Positions 8,785 to 16,876 of a stretch of DNA of 64,000 nucleotides are shown here, piece by piece (the stretch's first letter is position 1; every line of letters starts with the position of its first letter). Made by a program: the position numbers and the translations under genes. The stretch comes from Holophagales bacterium (GTDB lineage: Bacteria > Acidobacteriota > Thermoanaerobaculia > UBA5066): assembly GCA_016714815.1 (NCBI GenBank), contig JADKBZ010000017.1, positions 1 to 64,000 of the forward strand. The letters run 5' to 3'. Under the pieces are notes generated by a model that saw only the letters and a program-made list of their open reading frames with translations, had not been told where the DNA came from and ran no database searches.

Positions 8785-9473
8785 CGACGCCTCCATCCGA
8801 GCCCGGGCCTCTCGCAGTCGAACCGCCACCCCGCCGTGCCACCTCGGCAGCCGGGGCGTCTCACTGCAGTCCACCTCGTCATCGGGATGATGGCCGTGAT
8901 GGTACCTGCTCGCCGGGCCGGGCGGCGGACACGAAGGCCGCGGCCGTCGTGCGAACACGTCGAGGTCTTCGGCGTCCCGCTCGGCCTCTGCCGCTCGGAA
9001 GGGGGAAGCCGCCAGCTCATCGTCGGCGTCCGCCCCCGGCTTCATCCGACCCGAGGACCAGCCTCTTGGATCGCGAGTGCGCTCGCGTTTTCCTGACCGC
9101 TCCGGGCCGGCAGGAGGCTCGTCGGCGAGAAGGTCGTTTTCCGTCGCAGCCTCCCGCGCCAGGATCCGCCGTTTCGTCCGCGAGGGGCGCCCTGGCTCGG
9201 CGAGATCGACTCGCCGGAGTCCTACCGGCTCCTCCTCGAATGGGCCGAGGGGTCGCGCGCCGCGGGCCGGTTGCTTCCGCTGCCGGAGGGTCTGGAGGCG
9301 CATCGCTTCGTGCGTTTCGGCGCCGAGCCCCGCGCCGGCGAATCGGATCGCGAGCGCTGAGCAGCGGGCCTGGCAAGACGTTCGTCTGTCGACGTGTCGA
9401 CGTCGTCTCTCTCGCCGAGTCCGATGGCATGCTGGAGACGCGCCCCCCCCCGACAACCCTTCCGATGCGAAGG
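8785..9473. other. Gene-poor stretch
   Basis: About 690 bp between a minus-strand and a plus-strand gene. Apart from the open fragment at 9097-9360 and an operator-like site at its right end, I see no convincing gene, RNA or repeat. Long open frames on both strands here look like GC-bias shadows. Confidence 0.4.
9097..9360 (+). pseudogene. C-terminal gene fragment
   Basis: The plus frame after a TGA near 9095 encodes about 87 residues of natural-looking protein (WLGEIDSPESYRLLLEWAEG, then AHRFVRFGAEPRAGE) and ends at TGA 9358-9360. There is no ATG or GTG with a ribosome site. It is therefore most likely the tail of a truncated or frameshifted gene. I do not recognise the family. Confidence 0.3.
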
Positions 9474-9500
9474 TTTGCGCATGCAAGTCTGTTACGATAA
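9474..9500. promoter_or_regulatory. Operator-like site upstream of the receptor cluster
   Basis: TTTGCG-CA-TGCAA forms an inverted TTGC-N4-GCAA element, directly followed by a second copy of the cbiM-promoter motif TGCAAGT-N3-TTACGA. TACGAT (9493-9498) could serve as a -10 element. The shared motif suggests control by the same Fur-family protein. This is inferred from the match, not shown. Confidence 0.45.
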
Positions 9501-9505
9501 GTGTC

Positions 9506-9874
9506 GTGGGGGTCCTGGGAAGTCCGAACCGGCTGAGACGGAGCGCAGCCTGGGCCTGCCTTCTCCTGACGTTCTGGTCCCTGGTCGCGAGTTCGTCGCT
9601 CCACACCTGCTTCCACTTATGCGAAGACGGGGCCTGCCACGACGTCGGGAGCCGGTCGCTTCCCGCTCTGGCGCCGTCGGTCGAGCCGGGCCACGAAGAC
9701 GAGGAGGCCTGCCTGGCGTGCGAGCTGATGCGGTCTCTGCAGACCGCGTCCGCTTCGCGCCCCGCGGCTCTGGTGGCGCCGACGGTCCGGAGTTCGGTCT
9801 CGTACCCGTCCGTGACGGGGGCGGGATCGCCGATTCCCGGCGAGCCCTCGGTCCGCGGTCCTCCGTGTTCCTGA
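9506..9874 (+). CDS. Small Cys/His-rich membrane-anchored or secreted protein
   Basis: About 122 residues from a GTG at 9506. A hydrophobic segment (WACLLLTFWSLVASSSLH) is followed by HTCFHLCEDGACH and later CLACEL, so five Cys and several His cluster in a short exported region. The layout resembles small proteins encoded beside TonB-dependent metal receptors. It lies 58 bp upstream of such a receptor and downstream of a metal-operator-like site. A role in metal binding or sensing is inference. The start is uncertain because no ribosome site is seen and the message might be leaderless. Confidence 0.5.
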   Translation: MGVLGSPNRLRRSAAWACLLLTFWSLVASSSLHTCFHLCEDGACHDVGSRSLPALAPSVEPGHEDEEACLACELMRSLQTASASRPAALVAPTVRSSVSYPSVTGAGSPIPGEPSVRGPPCS

Positions 9875-9932
9875 GCTGATCCCGTCGTCATCTCGAACGC
9901 GGAATCTGACTGCCCGGAAACTGGAGGGATCC

Positions 9933-12179
9933 ATGTCGATGATCCATCGCCGCCTTCGAGCGGCTTGTCTGGCCATTCTCCTCGTCCCGTCGGCTTCGTT
10001 CGGCCTGGCGGCGCCGCCACCCGCATCGGAAAAGGGGCTCGTCGTTCGGGGGACCGTGACCGAAGCCGAGGGGGGGGCCGCCGTGCCGGGCGCAGAGGTA
10101 TTCCTGGTCGAGCTCGATCGGGTCGCTGCGACCGATGTCGAGGGGCGGTTCGTCTTCACCGCCGTCCCGGCCGGCACGTTCACCGTCTCGGTCCGGCTCT
10201 CGGGCTTCGCCCTCCACAACGTTCCCATCGTGGTTCCAGGCGGGGAGCTCCTCGTGAAGCTGAAGCCCGCGCGTTTCGCGGGGGAGGTGACCGTCACGGC
10301 TTCGCCGTTCGCGTTGGACCGCCTCGAGGTGGCTCAGCAGGTCGACTCGGTGAAGGGGGAGGACCTCAGCAGACAGTCGACGGCCTCGCTCGGCCAGGCG
10401 CTCGCCGAGATCCCGGGAGTCACCAACATCCCCACGGGAGAGGCGCTGGGGACGCCGGTGATCCGGGGACTCTCGGAGCATCGCATCCGGGTTCTCAACG
10501 GAGACGTCCCGGTGAACCACCAGCAGTTCAGCTGGCGCCACTCCCCGAGCGTCGAGGCCAGCCTGGCGCACACGGTCGAGGTAGTGCGGGGTCCGGCGAG
10601 CGTTCTCTACGGGCCCGACGCCATGGGGGGCGTGATTAACATCATCCCGCGCCCCCTCCTCGGCGCCAGCGGCGGCTCACCCGTCGTGCACGGAGAGGTT
10701 GCCGGAGGGTGGGGCAGCAACGCCGACGAGTTCACTGGGCGGGCCGAGGTCGAGGGAGCCCTCGGAGCCTTCGGCTGGAACGCCGGAGTGGTCCGGCGCG
10801 ACTCGGGGGACCTCGAGACCCCGGCGAAGACCCTCGAGAACACCGATTTCGAGCAGACCAACGGCAACGTCGCGGTCGGGCTCTCGGGCTCCTGGGGCAT
10901 GGCCCGGGTGCGGTGGGCCCACTGGGAGGTCGATACCGGCTTCTACAGGCCCGTCGGCTTCCGCCTCGGCCTCGACGACGACCTGTTCGTGGCCGACACC
11001 TTCCTGCCGACGTCGATCGGGGACCTGGAGATCTCCGCAGGCCGTCAGACGAACATCCGGCAGTCGTTCCCGGCTGCGCTGGCCGGCATGCCGGAAGTCG
11101 ACCTGAAGCTCGTGACCCAGAGCGTTCGAGCCGGACTCCGCCACCGTTCCCTCGGGCCGTTCCGCGGCCGGGTGGCCGTCGAGTATCTCGGCCTGGACAA
11201 CGACCCGCGAGAGGGCGTGAAGCTCGTCCCGGAGTACGACAGCCAGGGCTGGGCCGCGATGCTCTTCGAGGAGGGGCGTTTCCTCCGTGCCGGGGATCTC
11301 GAACGGCTCATCGTCAGCTTCGGGGCGCGCTGGGACTCGTCCGACCTCGACGTGCCGATGCCCCCCGGCGCGGCCCCCGGCGTCGGCTTCTCCAGGACCT
11401 ACGGCCATTTCACGGGCTCGCTGGGCGTCGTCTACCGCGCGAGCGGTACCGTCTCCTTCGCGGGCAGCCTCGGCCGCGGCTGGCGGCCGCCCAACGCCTT
11501 CGAGCTGTTCGCGAAGGGAACCCACAACGGCGTCGCGGCGTTCCAGATCGGGAACCCGAACCTCGAAGAGGAGTCGAACGTGGCCGCCGAGCTCTCCGCC
11601 CGTGTGAACACGGAGCGCGTTCGCGGGTACGTCACGGCGTACCGGAACTCGTTCGATCGCTTCATCTACCTGGCGGACACCGGGACGTTCCAGGGTCCGC
11701 TGCCGGTGTTCGAGCACCGGCAGGCCGACGCGACGATCGAGGGGCTCGAGGCGGCGCTGGAAGGTGCCGTCACCCGCTGGCTCCGCCTCGGTGCGACGTA
11801 CACGTACGTCGACACCGAGAACCGCGAGACGGGGCGGCCGATGCCCCAGGAGCCGGCGGCTCGGTGGCTCCTCAGGGCGATCGTCGAAGGCTCGAAGCTC
11901 GGGCCGTTTCAGGCGCCCTTCGCCGGCGTCGACGTCCATCTCGTGGGCTCGCAGGAGGTCTCGGGCCGGGACGAGCCCCTCGGTACCCCGACGGCGAGCT
12001 ACACGCTCGTCGATCTGCGGGCGGGCTTCGAGCTGCGCCTGCAGAGCCTCACGCTGGGGCTCGACCTGACGATCCGCAACCTCCTCGACGAGGCCTATAC
12101 GGACTTCCTCTACAGCTACAAGAACGTCGCGCAGAACCCGGGCCGCGACGTGAGGCTCGTCACGCGTCTTCGTTTCTGA
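9933..12179 (+). CDS. TonB-dependent outer-membrane receptor
   Basis: 748 residues. A signal peptide covers residues 1-27. A carboxypeptidase-regulatory-like beta sandwich (about 38-112) is followed by a TonB-box/plug domain (about 118-225, with LAEIPGVTNIPTGEA, VIRGLSEHRIRVLNGD, VEVVRGPASVLYGPDAMGG), then a 22-strand-type barrel ending in the aromatic terminus VRLVTRLRF. A GGAGGG ribosome site lies 4 bases upstream of the ATG. The extracellular-side sequence HQQFSWRHSPS is His-rich, as in zinc or nickel receptors. Together with the upstream operator motif shared with cbiM, uptake of a transition metal or metal chelate is likely. The substrate is inference. Confidence 0.9.
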   Translation: MSMIHRRLRAACLAILLVPSASFGLAAPPPASEKGLVVRGTVTEAEGGAAVPGAEVFLVELDRVAATDVEGRFVFTAVPAGTFTVSVRLSGFALHNVPIVVPGGELLVKLKPARFAGEVTVTASPFALDRLEVAQQVDSVKGEDLSRQSTASLGQALAEIPGVTNIPTGEALGTPVIRGLSEHRIRVLNGDVPVNHQQFSWRHSPSVEASLAHTVEVVRGPASVLYGPDAMGGVINIIPRPLLGASGGSPVVHGEVAGGWGSNADEFTGRAEVEGALGAFGWNAGVVRRDSGDLETPAKTLENTDFEQTNGNVAVGLSGSWGMARVRWAHWEVDTGFYRPVGFRLGLDDDLFVADTFLPTSIGDLEISAGRQTNIRQSFPAALAGMPEVDLKLVTQSVRAGLRHRSLGPFRGRVAVEYLGLDNDPREGVKLVPEYDSQGWAAMLFEEGRFLRAGDLERLIVSFGARWDSSDLDVPMPPGAAPGVGFSRTYGHFTGSLGVVYRASGTVSFAGSLGRGWRPPNAFELFAKGTHNGVAAFQIGNPNLEEESNVAAELSARVNTERVRGYVTAYRNSFDRFIYLADTGTFQGPLPVFEHRQADATIEGLEAALEGAVTRWLRLGATYTYVDTENRETGRPMPQEPAARWLLRAIVEGSKLGPFQAPFAGVDVHLVGSQEVSGRDEPLGTPTASYTLVDLRAGFELRLQSLTLGLDLTIRNLLDEAYTDFLYSYKNVAQNPGRDVRLVTRLRF

Positions 12180-12236
12180 TCGGCGGCTGGCCCTTTGACG
12201 GATCGACCTGGGAAGACGCGTCTCCGGTCACCGGAC

Positions 12237-12266
12237 CCCGCCCCGCGGCACCTGCCGCGGGGCGGG
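12237..12266 (+). terminator. Perfect 13-bp GC hairpin after the receptor
   Basis: CCCGCCCCGCGGC and its reverse complement flank an ACCT loop, 58 bp after the receptor stop. No long T-tract follows. Confidence 0.6.
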
Positions 12267-12401
12267 CTCCGAGCGCCCGCGCCGGTCCCGTCCCCGGGAC
12301 GTTTCGTTGCATTCGTTGCTGCGAAACGCGCGCTGCCGGGACCGGAAACCGCGTACCTACCGCAGGACCGGCTCTGGCATCGGATTCGCTAGTGACGCGG
12401 T

Positions 12402-12881
12402 ATGAAGAAGCTCCTTCCCTTTTCCGCCGGCCTCATCGCCGGGGCGCTCCTCGTCGCCGTCGCCGCCGTTGTTGCCATGCCCCGACTCATGATTCACGAG
12501 CAGACCAGCCCGTTCGGGGTCGAGGAGACCGTCGAGAAGATCAAGGCGGCGGCCCTGGCGAGGGGATGGGTCGTGTCTGGAGTGAAGCCGCTCCACGAGT
12601 CGGTGCGCAAGAACGGAGGCGGTGAGCTCCCCCCGATTCTCCTCGTCGAGCTCTGTCAGGCCCGGCATGCCCACGCGATCCTCGTCGAGGGGCCGAGCCG
12701 CAAGCTCTCGGCGTTCATGCCCTGCACCGTCAGCGTCTACCGTCGCGACGACGGGACGACGGCCGTGGGGTCGATGAACGCCGGGCTCCTCGGCCGGGTG
12801 TTCGGCGGCACCGTCGCCCGCGTGATGGGCGGGGAGGTCGCCCGCGACCAGGCCGCGATCCTGGCGTTCCTCGGGAAATAG
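12402..12881 (+). CDS. DUF302-domain protein with N-terminal membrane anchor
   Basis: 159 residues. A single hydrophobic helix (residues 5-28) is followed by a DUF302 domain: SPFGVEETVEKIKAAALARGW, a LVELCQARHAHAILVEGP core containing the conserved CxxxxA and P features, and a C-terminal helix. DUF302 proteins are small, often exported and of unknown biochemical role. The gene stands alone between the receptor terminator and a decayed region. Confidence 0.85.
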   Translation: MKKLLPFSAGLIAGALLVAVAAVVAMPRLMIHEQTSPFGVEETVEKIKAAALARGWVVSGVKPLHESVRKNGGGELPPILLVELCQARHAHAILVEGPSRKLSAFMPCTVSVYRRDDGTTAVGSMNAGLLGRVFGGTVARVMGGEVARDQAAILAFLGK

Positions 12882-12977
12882 GGGATCGGAAGTCGGATTC
12901 TCGACCGCAGTGCGGCTGAGGGCCGGAGCGGGCGCAAATGGGCTCGAACGCCCTGGTGGGGGAGGGCGCGGGGAGCC

Positions 12978-13215
12978 GAGGCGCCAGGACGGTCGAGGAT
13001 ACGGCGGATGACACGGCAGTTGGTGATGAAGGCGAGCAGGTACTCGGCGGCGCAATCGGGACAGCGGATGCGGGCGAAGCCTCGCTCGAAGATGCCGCAG
13101 TCGAGGTTCCGCGCGACCACGCCGTCCAGGAGGCCGCGCCGGAAGGCTGGAGCCGGTGCAAGTGCACGGGGGCCAGAGGCTTCAGCGCGGGTGGGCGAGG
13201 CAGTTCGGGGCCGGG
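12978..13215 (-). pseudogene. IS91-family transposase remnant with internal deletion
   Basis: The minus-strand frame reads RRGLLDGVVARNLDCG, then RGFARIRCPDC, then LLAF directly joined to ITNCRVIRRILDRPG. The first part matches the N-terminal zinc-finger region of IS91-type Y1 transposases. The second part matches the very C-terminal VIRRILDHLG motif. The roughly 300-residue catalytic centre is missing, apparently deleted at a shared LAF sequence. No IS ends are recognised. It marks past transposition in this decay zone. Confidence 0.5.
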
Positions 13216-13319
13216 GCGAAAGGAGAACCTGACGAAAGCGGTGGGCTACGAGTGCGTAAGCGCCGCCGTACCAGTGGGATCAATGATGGCGGCGAAGGTC
13301 GTGCGGACAGGGCTGCCTG

Positions 13320-13725
13320 GCGTCGCCCCCGCCGAGGCGCTCGAAGACCTCGAGGGCGGCGGGGCCGTCGCCGGACTCGAAGATCTACGTGAGCTTCCGC
13401 AGCAGCTGGAGCTGGAGAGCGCGCTCCTCGTCCATTTCCAGATCTTCTGTGACGAGGGCGTTCCGTCTGTCGGCTGGCGCCAGGTCTCGATGCTCCTGCG
13501 TCCGTCCCAAAGATAGCCCGCGCTGGCCTCCCGGAGAATGGTCGCCCGGGATCCGGGCGCCGACGTTTCGGCGAGAAGCTCCCGGATGACGCCGACCGGG
13601 ACGACGAACTCCCGTGCTCTCTGCGGGACGAGTCGGACCGTGGGCACGAGTCCCGACAGCCCGGAAGCGTCTTGGGGTATCCTGACTTGCAACTCGATCT
13701 CAAAAGCTATGGATGGAGGCCCCAT
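13320..13725 (-). pseudogene. Possible decayed minus-strand gene
   Basis: The minus frame from an ATG at 13725 gives about 85 residues of plausible protein (VPTVRLVPQRAREFVVPVGV, ILREASAGYLWDGRRSIETW). It then becomes low-complexity, while another minus frame takes over with VTEDLEMDEERALQLQLLRK, a stop, and GDGPAALEVFERLGG. The pattern suggests an ancient gene broken by a frameshift and a stop. The family is not recognised, and the start abuts a plus-strand gene. Confidence 0.3.
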
Positions 13726-15187
13726 GAAGATCCTGTCGACGGCTTGTGCCGTCCCTTTGATTGCTTCAGCTTTGCTGGCGTTTCCGCCAGTCGACGCTGC
13801 CCTGGTGGGTTACGAGGCAGCGGGCTCGAACGTTGCCGCCATCCAGCCGACCGTCGATGCGTTCCGGACGGCGCTCGGTGGCACCTTGAACGGTGTCGGC
13901 AATCCGAAGCCCGACGGCCGCCGCGAGATCAACTGGGACGGGGTGCCGGCTCAGTTCCTCGACTCCCTGCCCCCTGCCTTCTTCAACACCAACTCGGCTC
14001 GCGGACTCGTTCTGTCGACTCCGGGGTCGAGACTGAAGGTGAGCGGAGACTCGGGAACCACGTCCTTCCTCATGAAGGACGTCACCGCGCAGGCCTGGGG
14101 AGAGAAAGAGTTCGACACCTTCAGCCCGCAGAAGCTCTTCGCACCCATTGGCAGCACAGTGACGGACGTCATCTTCTTCGTCCCCGGGACCTCGACGCGG
14201 GCGACGGTCACCGGCTTCGGCGCGGTTTTCGTCGACGTCGACGTCGCGAACACCTCGAGGATCGAGGCGTTCGACGCGGCAGGGCGGCTGCTCTTCTCCC
14301 GACCCGTACTCCAGTCGGGAGCAGCTTCGAAGGGCCTCAGCTTCCTCGGAGTCGCGGCGACGGGCACGGAGCGGATCGCGCGGGTCAGGCTCACGAACGG
14401 AAGCGGTCAGATCGACGCGCCGTTCCAGGACCCACCGCCCGACGGCGTTGCGCTCGACGACTTCATCTACGGCGAGCCCCAGGCTCTCGCGGAGCCGCTC
14501 GGAATCTCGGCTTGGCTGGGGGCTGCCACGCGAGGCCCGGGGGCGAATGGCAGCCAGTGGAAAACCGACGTCGCACTCCTGAACACATCAGGCTTCGCGG
14601 CGTCCTGGGAGGCCCGCCTTCGCATCGGCGGAACGGTCGCGAAGAAGGCCGGAACCCTCTCGGCTGGCGCGCAGACTCTCCTTGCCGACCTCGTCGGCGA
14701 CCTGTGGGGTGACGGAACCGGTCCGCTGGAGGTCGTGTCGGACGTCCCGCTCGCGGTGAGCTTCCGCGTTTACAACGCGATTCCGTCGGGCGCCACCTGC
14801 TTCCCGGGCGCGACGTTCGCCTTCGCCGGCGAGGCGTTCCGTCCGGACGAGCCGCTCGGTTCGGGGGAGACCGCCGCCCTGGGCCAGCTGACCGAGGACG
14901 CGTCCGCCCGTTCGAATATCGCGCTGACCAACACGGGAACGGGTGCGGCGACCGCGACCGTCACCCTCCTCGACGCGGCGGGAGCGGTCGTCGGGAGCTA
15001 CGACGTCTCCCTGGCGGCCGGGGAATGGAAACAGGAGAGCCGTCCCTTCGCAAACCGCTTCGGCCGAACCGACGTGCGCGGCGGCTCGGCACGGGTCCGG
15101 GTCACGACCGGGACGGCAGTCGTCGCCTACGCGACCGTCATCGACAACACGACGAACGACCCGAGCTACGTACCGGCGAAGAGGTAG
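13724..15187 (+). CDS. Secreted protein with C-terminal lineage-type beta domain
   Basis: 487 residues from the ATG preceded by GGAGG at 13715-13719; an in-frame ATG at 13709 is less well placed. A signal peptide (MKILSTACAVPLIASALLAF) leads into a region of about 240 residues with a mostly beta composition (WDGVPAQFLDSLPPAFFNTN; FVDVDVANTSRIEAFDAAG). The C-terminal about 220 residues carry the recurrent module seen in four other proteins of this window: DVALLNTSG, SNIALTNTGTG and the closing VIDNTTNDPSYVP. Likely surface or extracellular. Function unknown. Confidence 0.8.
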   Translation: MKILSTACAVPLIASALLAFPPVDAALVGYEAAGSNVAAIQPTVDAFRTALGGTLNGVGNPKPDGRREINWDGVPAQFLDSLPPAFFNTNSARGLVLSTPGSRLKVSGDSGTTSFLMKDVTAQAWGEKEFDTFSPQKLFAPIGSTVTDVIFFVPGTSTRATVTGFGAVFVDVDVANTSRIEAFDAAGRLLFSRPVLQSGAASKGLSFLGVAATGTERIARVRLTNGSGQIDAPFQDPPPDGVALDDFIYGEPQALAEPLGISAWLGAATRGPGANGSQWKTDVALLNTSGFAASWEARLRIGGTVAKKAGTLSAGAQTLLADLVGDLWGDGTGPLEVVSDVPLAVSFRVYNAIPSGATCFPGATFAFAGEAFRPDEPLGSGETAALGQLTEDASARSNIALTNTGTGAATATVTLLDAAGAVVGSYDVSLAAGEWKQESRPFANRFGRTDVRGGSARVRVTTGTAVVAYATVIDNTTNDPSYVPAKR

Positions 15188-15191
15188 GCAT

Positions 15192-15225
15192 CCGGACGGG
15201 GGCGGGACGATCCGCCCCCGTCCGG
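15192..15225 (+). terminator. 14-bp perfect hairpin terminator
   Basis: CCGGACGGGGGCGG and CCGCCCCCGTCCGG surround a GACGAT loop, 4 bases after the preceding stop. The following sequence TCCTC is only weakly T-rich. Confidence 0.65.
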
Positions 15226-15248
15226 TCCTCACGGAAGGCCGCGGAGCC

Positions 15249-15554
15249 TCAGCCCAGGCCCCAGGAACTGCCTTCCACGACGATCGGTCGGCCGTCAATC
15301 GAGACGCCCAGGCCGTAGCCTCCTTCACGGAAATCGCTGACGAGGTCGACGTGCTGGGCGGGGCCGCGAGCTGTGCCTTCCCTCGCGCGCCGAGAACGCC
15401 GAGATCCGGCCGCCCTCGAAGACGAGGTGCATTCCCGAGCCGTCGACCCCGCCGTTGAGGACGGGAGGTCGAGGTAGATCCCTCCCTCGACGGAGCCGGC
15501 GTCTGAGCTCGTGATGGTCTCTCCGTCGGGCACGTTCCTAAGGCCGTGAGACAA
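15249..15554 (-). pseudogene. Possible M29 aminopeptidase remnant
   Basis: The minus strand encodes NVPDGETITSSDAGSVEGGI then YLDLP, and in a neighbouring frame PVLNGGVDGSGMHLVFEGG. Read together these match the conserved NLPDGEVFTSP...GG...G..L.FE.GR stretch of thermophilic-type (M29) aminopeptidases. At least one frameshift separates the parts and the rest of the enzyme is missing. The assignment rests on a short motif. Confidence 0.35.
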
Positions 15555-15599
15555 CAGGACCGGGATCGAGGGTGCGAGGCGACGCAGCAGCCCGAGAGA

Positions 15600-16419
15600 T
15601 GGAGCCGCGCATCCCAGGGCTGTACGGGACTCACGAGACGGGGGCTTTCTCCGTACGCTACGCCGACCGGCTCTCCGAGACGCGGGCGCTCTCGGTCGGC
15701 TATCAGCACCTCCGCACCGGCGGCTACGCCGCGCTGGACGTCACGCGGACGGCGGCCGAACGCCTCGAAGGTGCGCCCGACGACGGGCCGCGTCAGGACG
15801 TTCACGACCCCTCCCATCGCGTTCCTGCCGTAGAGCGCGGAGAAGGGCCCTCGGACCACCTCGACCCGCTCGATCTCCTCGGTCTGAACCGCGTTCCAGT
15901 TCACCGTCCCGAGATTGCGTCGTTCAGGGGCTGGCCGTCGAGAAGGACGAGGACGCGCCCCTGGCCCGAGGAGCGTCCGCTGAAGCCACGAAGGCCGACT
16001 CCGACCCCGCTGTCTGGGAGGCCCCGGGCCCGGAACGTCGTGACGCCGCCGACGCCGACGAGCGCCTGGTCGACCGTTCGCGGGCTGCGCTTCTCGAACT
16101 CGGCGCGTGAGACCTCCGCGGTCGCCGCGGCCGAGGTGTCCTCGGCGAGTGTCCCGCGGGTCGCCGTAACCTCGACCGCCTTCCGGACGCGAATCTCGTC
16201 GGGGGTCTTCGCCGCCGGCGGCGGCGGGGTGGCGTTCGCCCGGTCGGCAGAGACGGCGGCCGGCTCCGCCGAAGACGCCTGAGCCTGTGCGGGGAGAGCG
16301 GCCGCTGTGACGTAGAGGGCGAGAGCGGCGGCGACGACGTTTCCGGCGATCCGGCGCGGTCGGCAAAGAAGACCCCCGGAGAGGGCGACGTTGAGAGGGG
16401 TCTGGCGAACGGTGGGCAT
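15600..16419 (-). pseudogene. Broken TonB-dependent receptor
   Basis: From an ATG at 16419 with a GGAGG site, the minus strand encodes a signal peptide, a TonB plug start (VEVTATRGTLAEDTSAAA) and GVGLRGFSGRSSGQGRVLVL ending at a stop at 15901. Just after LLDGQPLNDA a frameshift is needed to continue into VNWNAVQTEEIERVEVVRG and FSALYGRNAMGGVVNVLTRP. The barrel that should follow (about 500 residues) is absent or scrambled. The gene is a clear pseudogene. An operator-like palindrome lies 63-78 bp upstream of its start. Confidence 0.7.
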
Positions 16420-16478
16420 CGATTTCCTCCGGGACGGCCGGCGCACCGGGGGCGCGGCGGTGCCGGGATCATGGAGGG

Positions 16479-16757
16479 GTGATTTGCAACCGCAAATTGT
16501 CTGCGAAAGCATTTCGAGGGCGGCCGTATCCGGCCGAAAGGGAGCTCGTCCTGGAACAGGTTCAAAGCGGCAAGGTGAAGTGTTTCAACCCCTCGAAGGC
16601 TTTCGGGGTCCTCACGCTGGCCGGCGGGAGCGACGTCTTCGTCCCCTCGGCGATGTGGAGCGGGAGCGGTCGGGAGCCGCGTCCCGGCGACCTGATCCGT
16701 GTCACCTGCGAGCGGTCGGCCCGCGGCCCCCGCGCCACGACGTTCGCGTGGCGGTGA
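16479..16757 (+). CDS. Cold-shock-domain protein
   Basis: The C-terminal 65 residues form a CSD OB fold: SGKVKCFNPSKAFGVLTLAG (in place of the usual KWFNxxKGFGF), then DVFVPSAMW and VTCERSARGPRATTF. Such proteins bind single-stranded RNA or DNA. The upstream boundary is unclear: GTG at 16479 adds about 26 atypical residues and overlaps the palindrome. A CTG near 16550, preceded by AAGGGAG, would give a minimal protein. The RNP1 aromatic residues are partly replaced, so binding may be weakened. Confidence 0.65.
   Translation: MICNRKLSAKAFRGRPYPAERELVLEQVQSGKVKCFNPSKAFGVLTLAGGSDVFVPSAMWSGSGREPRPGDLIRVTCERSARGPRATTFAWR
16482..16497. promoter_or_regulatory. Palindromic operator between the broken receptor and the cold-shock gene
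   Basis: ATTTGC-AACC-GCAAAT is a perfect 6-4-6 inverted repeat. On the minus strand TTTGCG-GT-TGCAA matches TTTGCG-CA-TGCAA upstream of the intact receptor cluster. It lies in the divergent promoter region, which fits a metal-receptor operator that has outlived its gene. Confidence 0.4.
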
Positions 16758-16798
16758 CGGGGCTCGAGCCGGGCACTACGCGTCTTCCGGAATCGCCG

Positions 16799-16815
16799 GC
16801 CGGGACTCTCCCGGC
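16799..16815. terminator. Short hairpin between convergent genes
   Basis: GCCGGGA-CTC-TCCCGGC, a perfect 7-bp stem between the cold-shock gene and the convergent selenoprotein gene. It could serve either direction. No T-tract. Confidence 0.35.
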
Positions 16816-16876
16816 TGTCGTGGTTCATCGCGAGCTCCCGGGAGACGGAGCCCCCGGCGCTCGCGGAATGCGACCT

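Noticed and set aside
7135..10026. A 963-residue minus-strand protein
   Set aside because: Only the last 549 residues look like protein and begin with a signal peptide at 8784. The upstream part is low-complexity and overlaps plus-strand genes.
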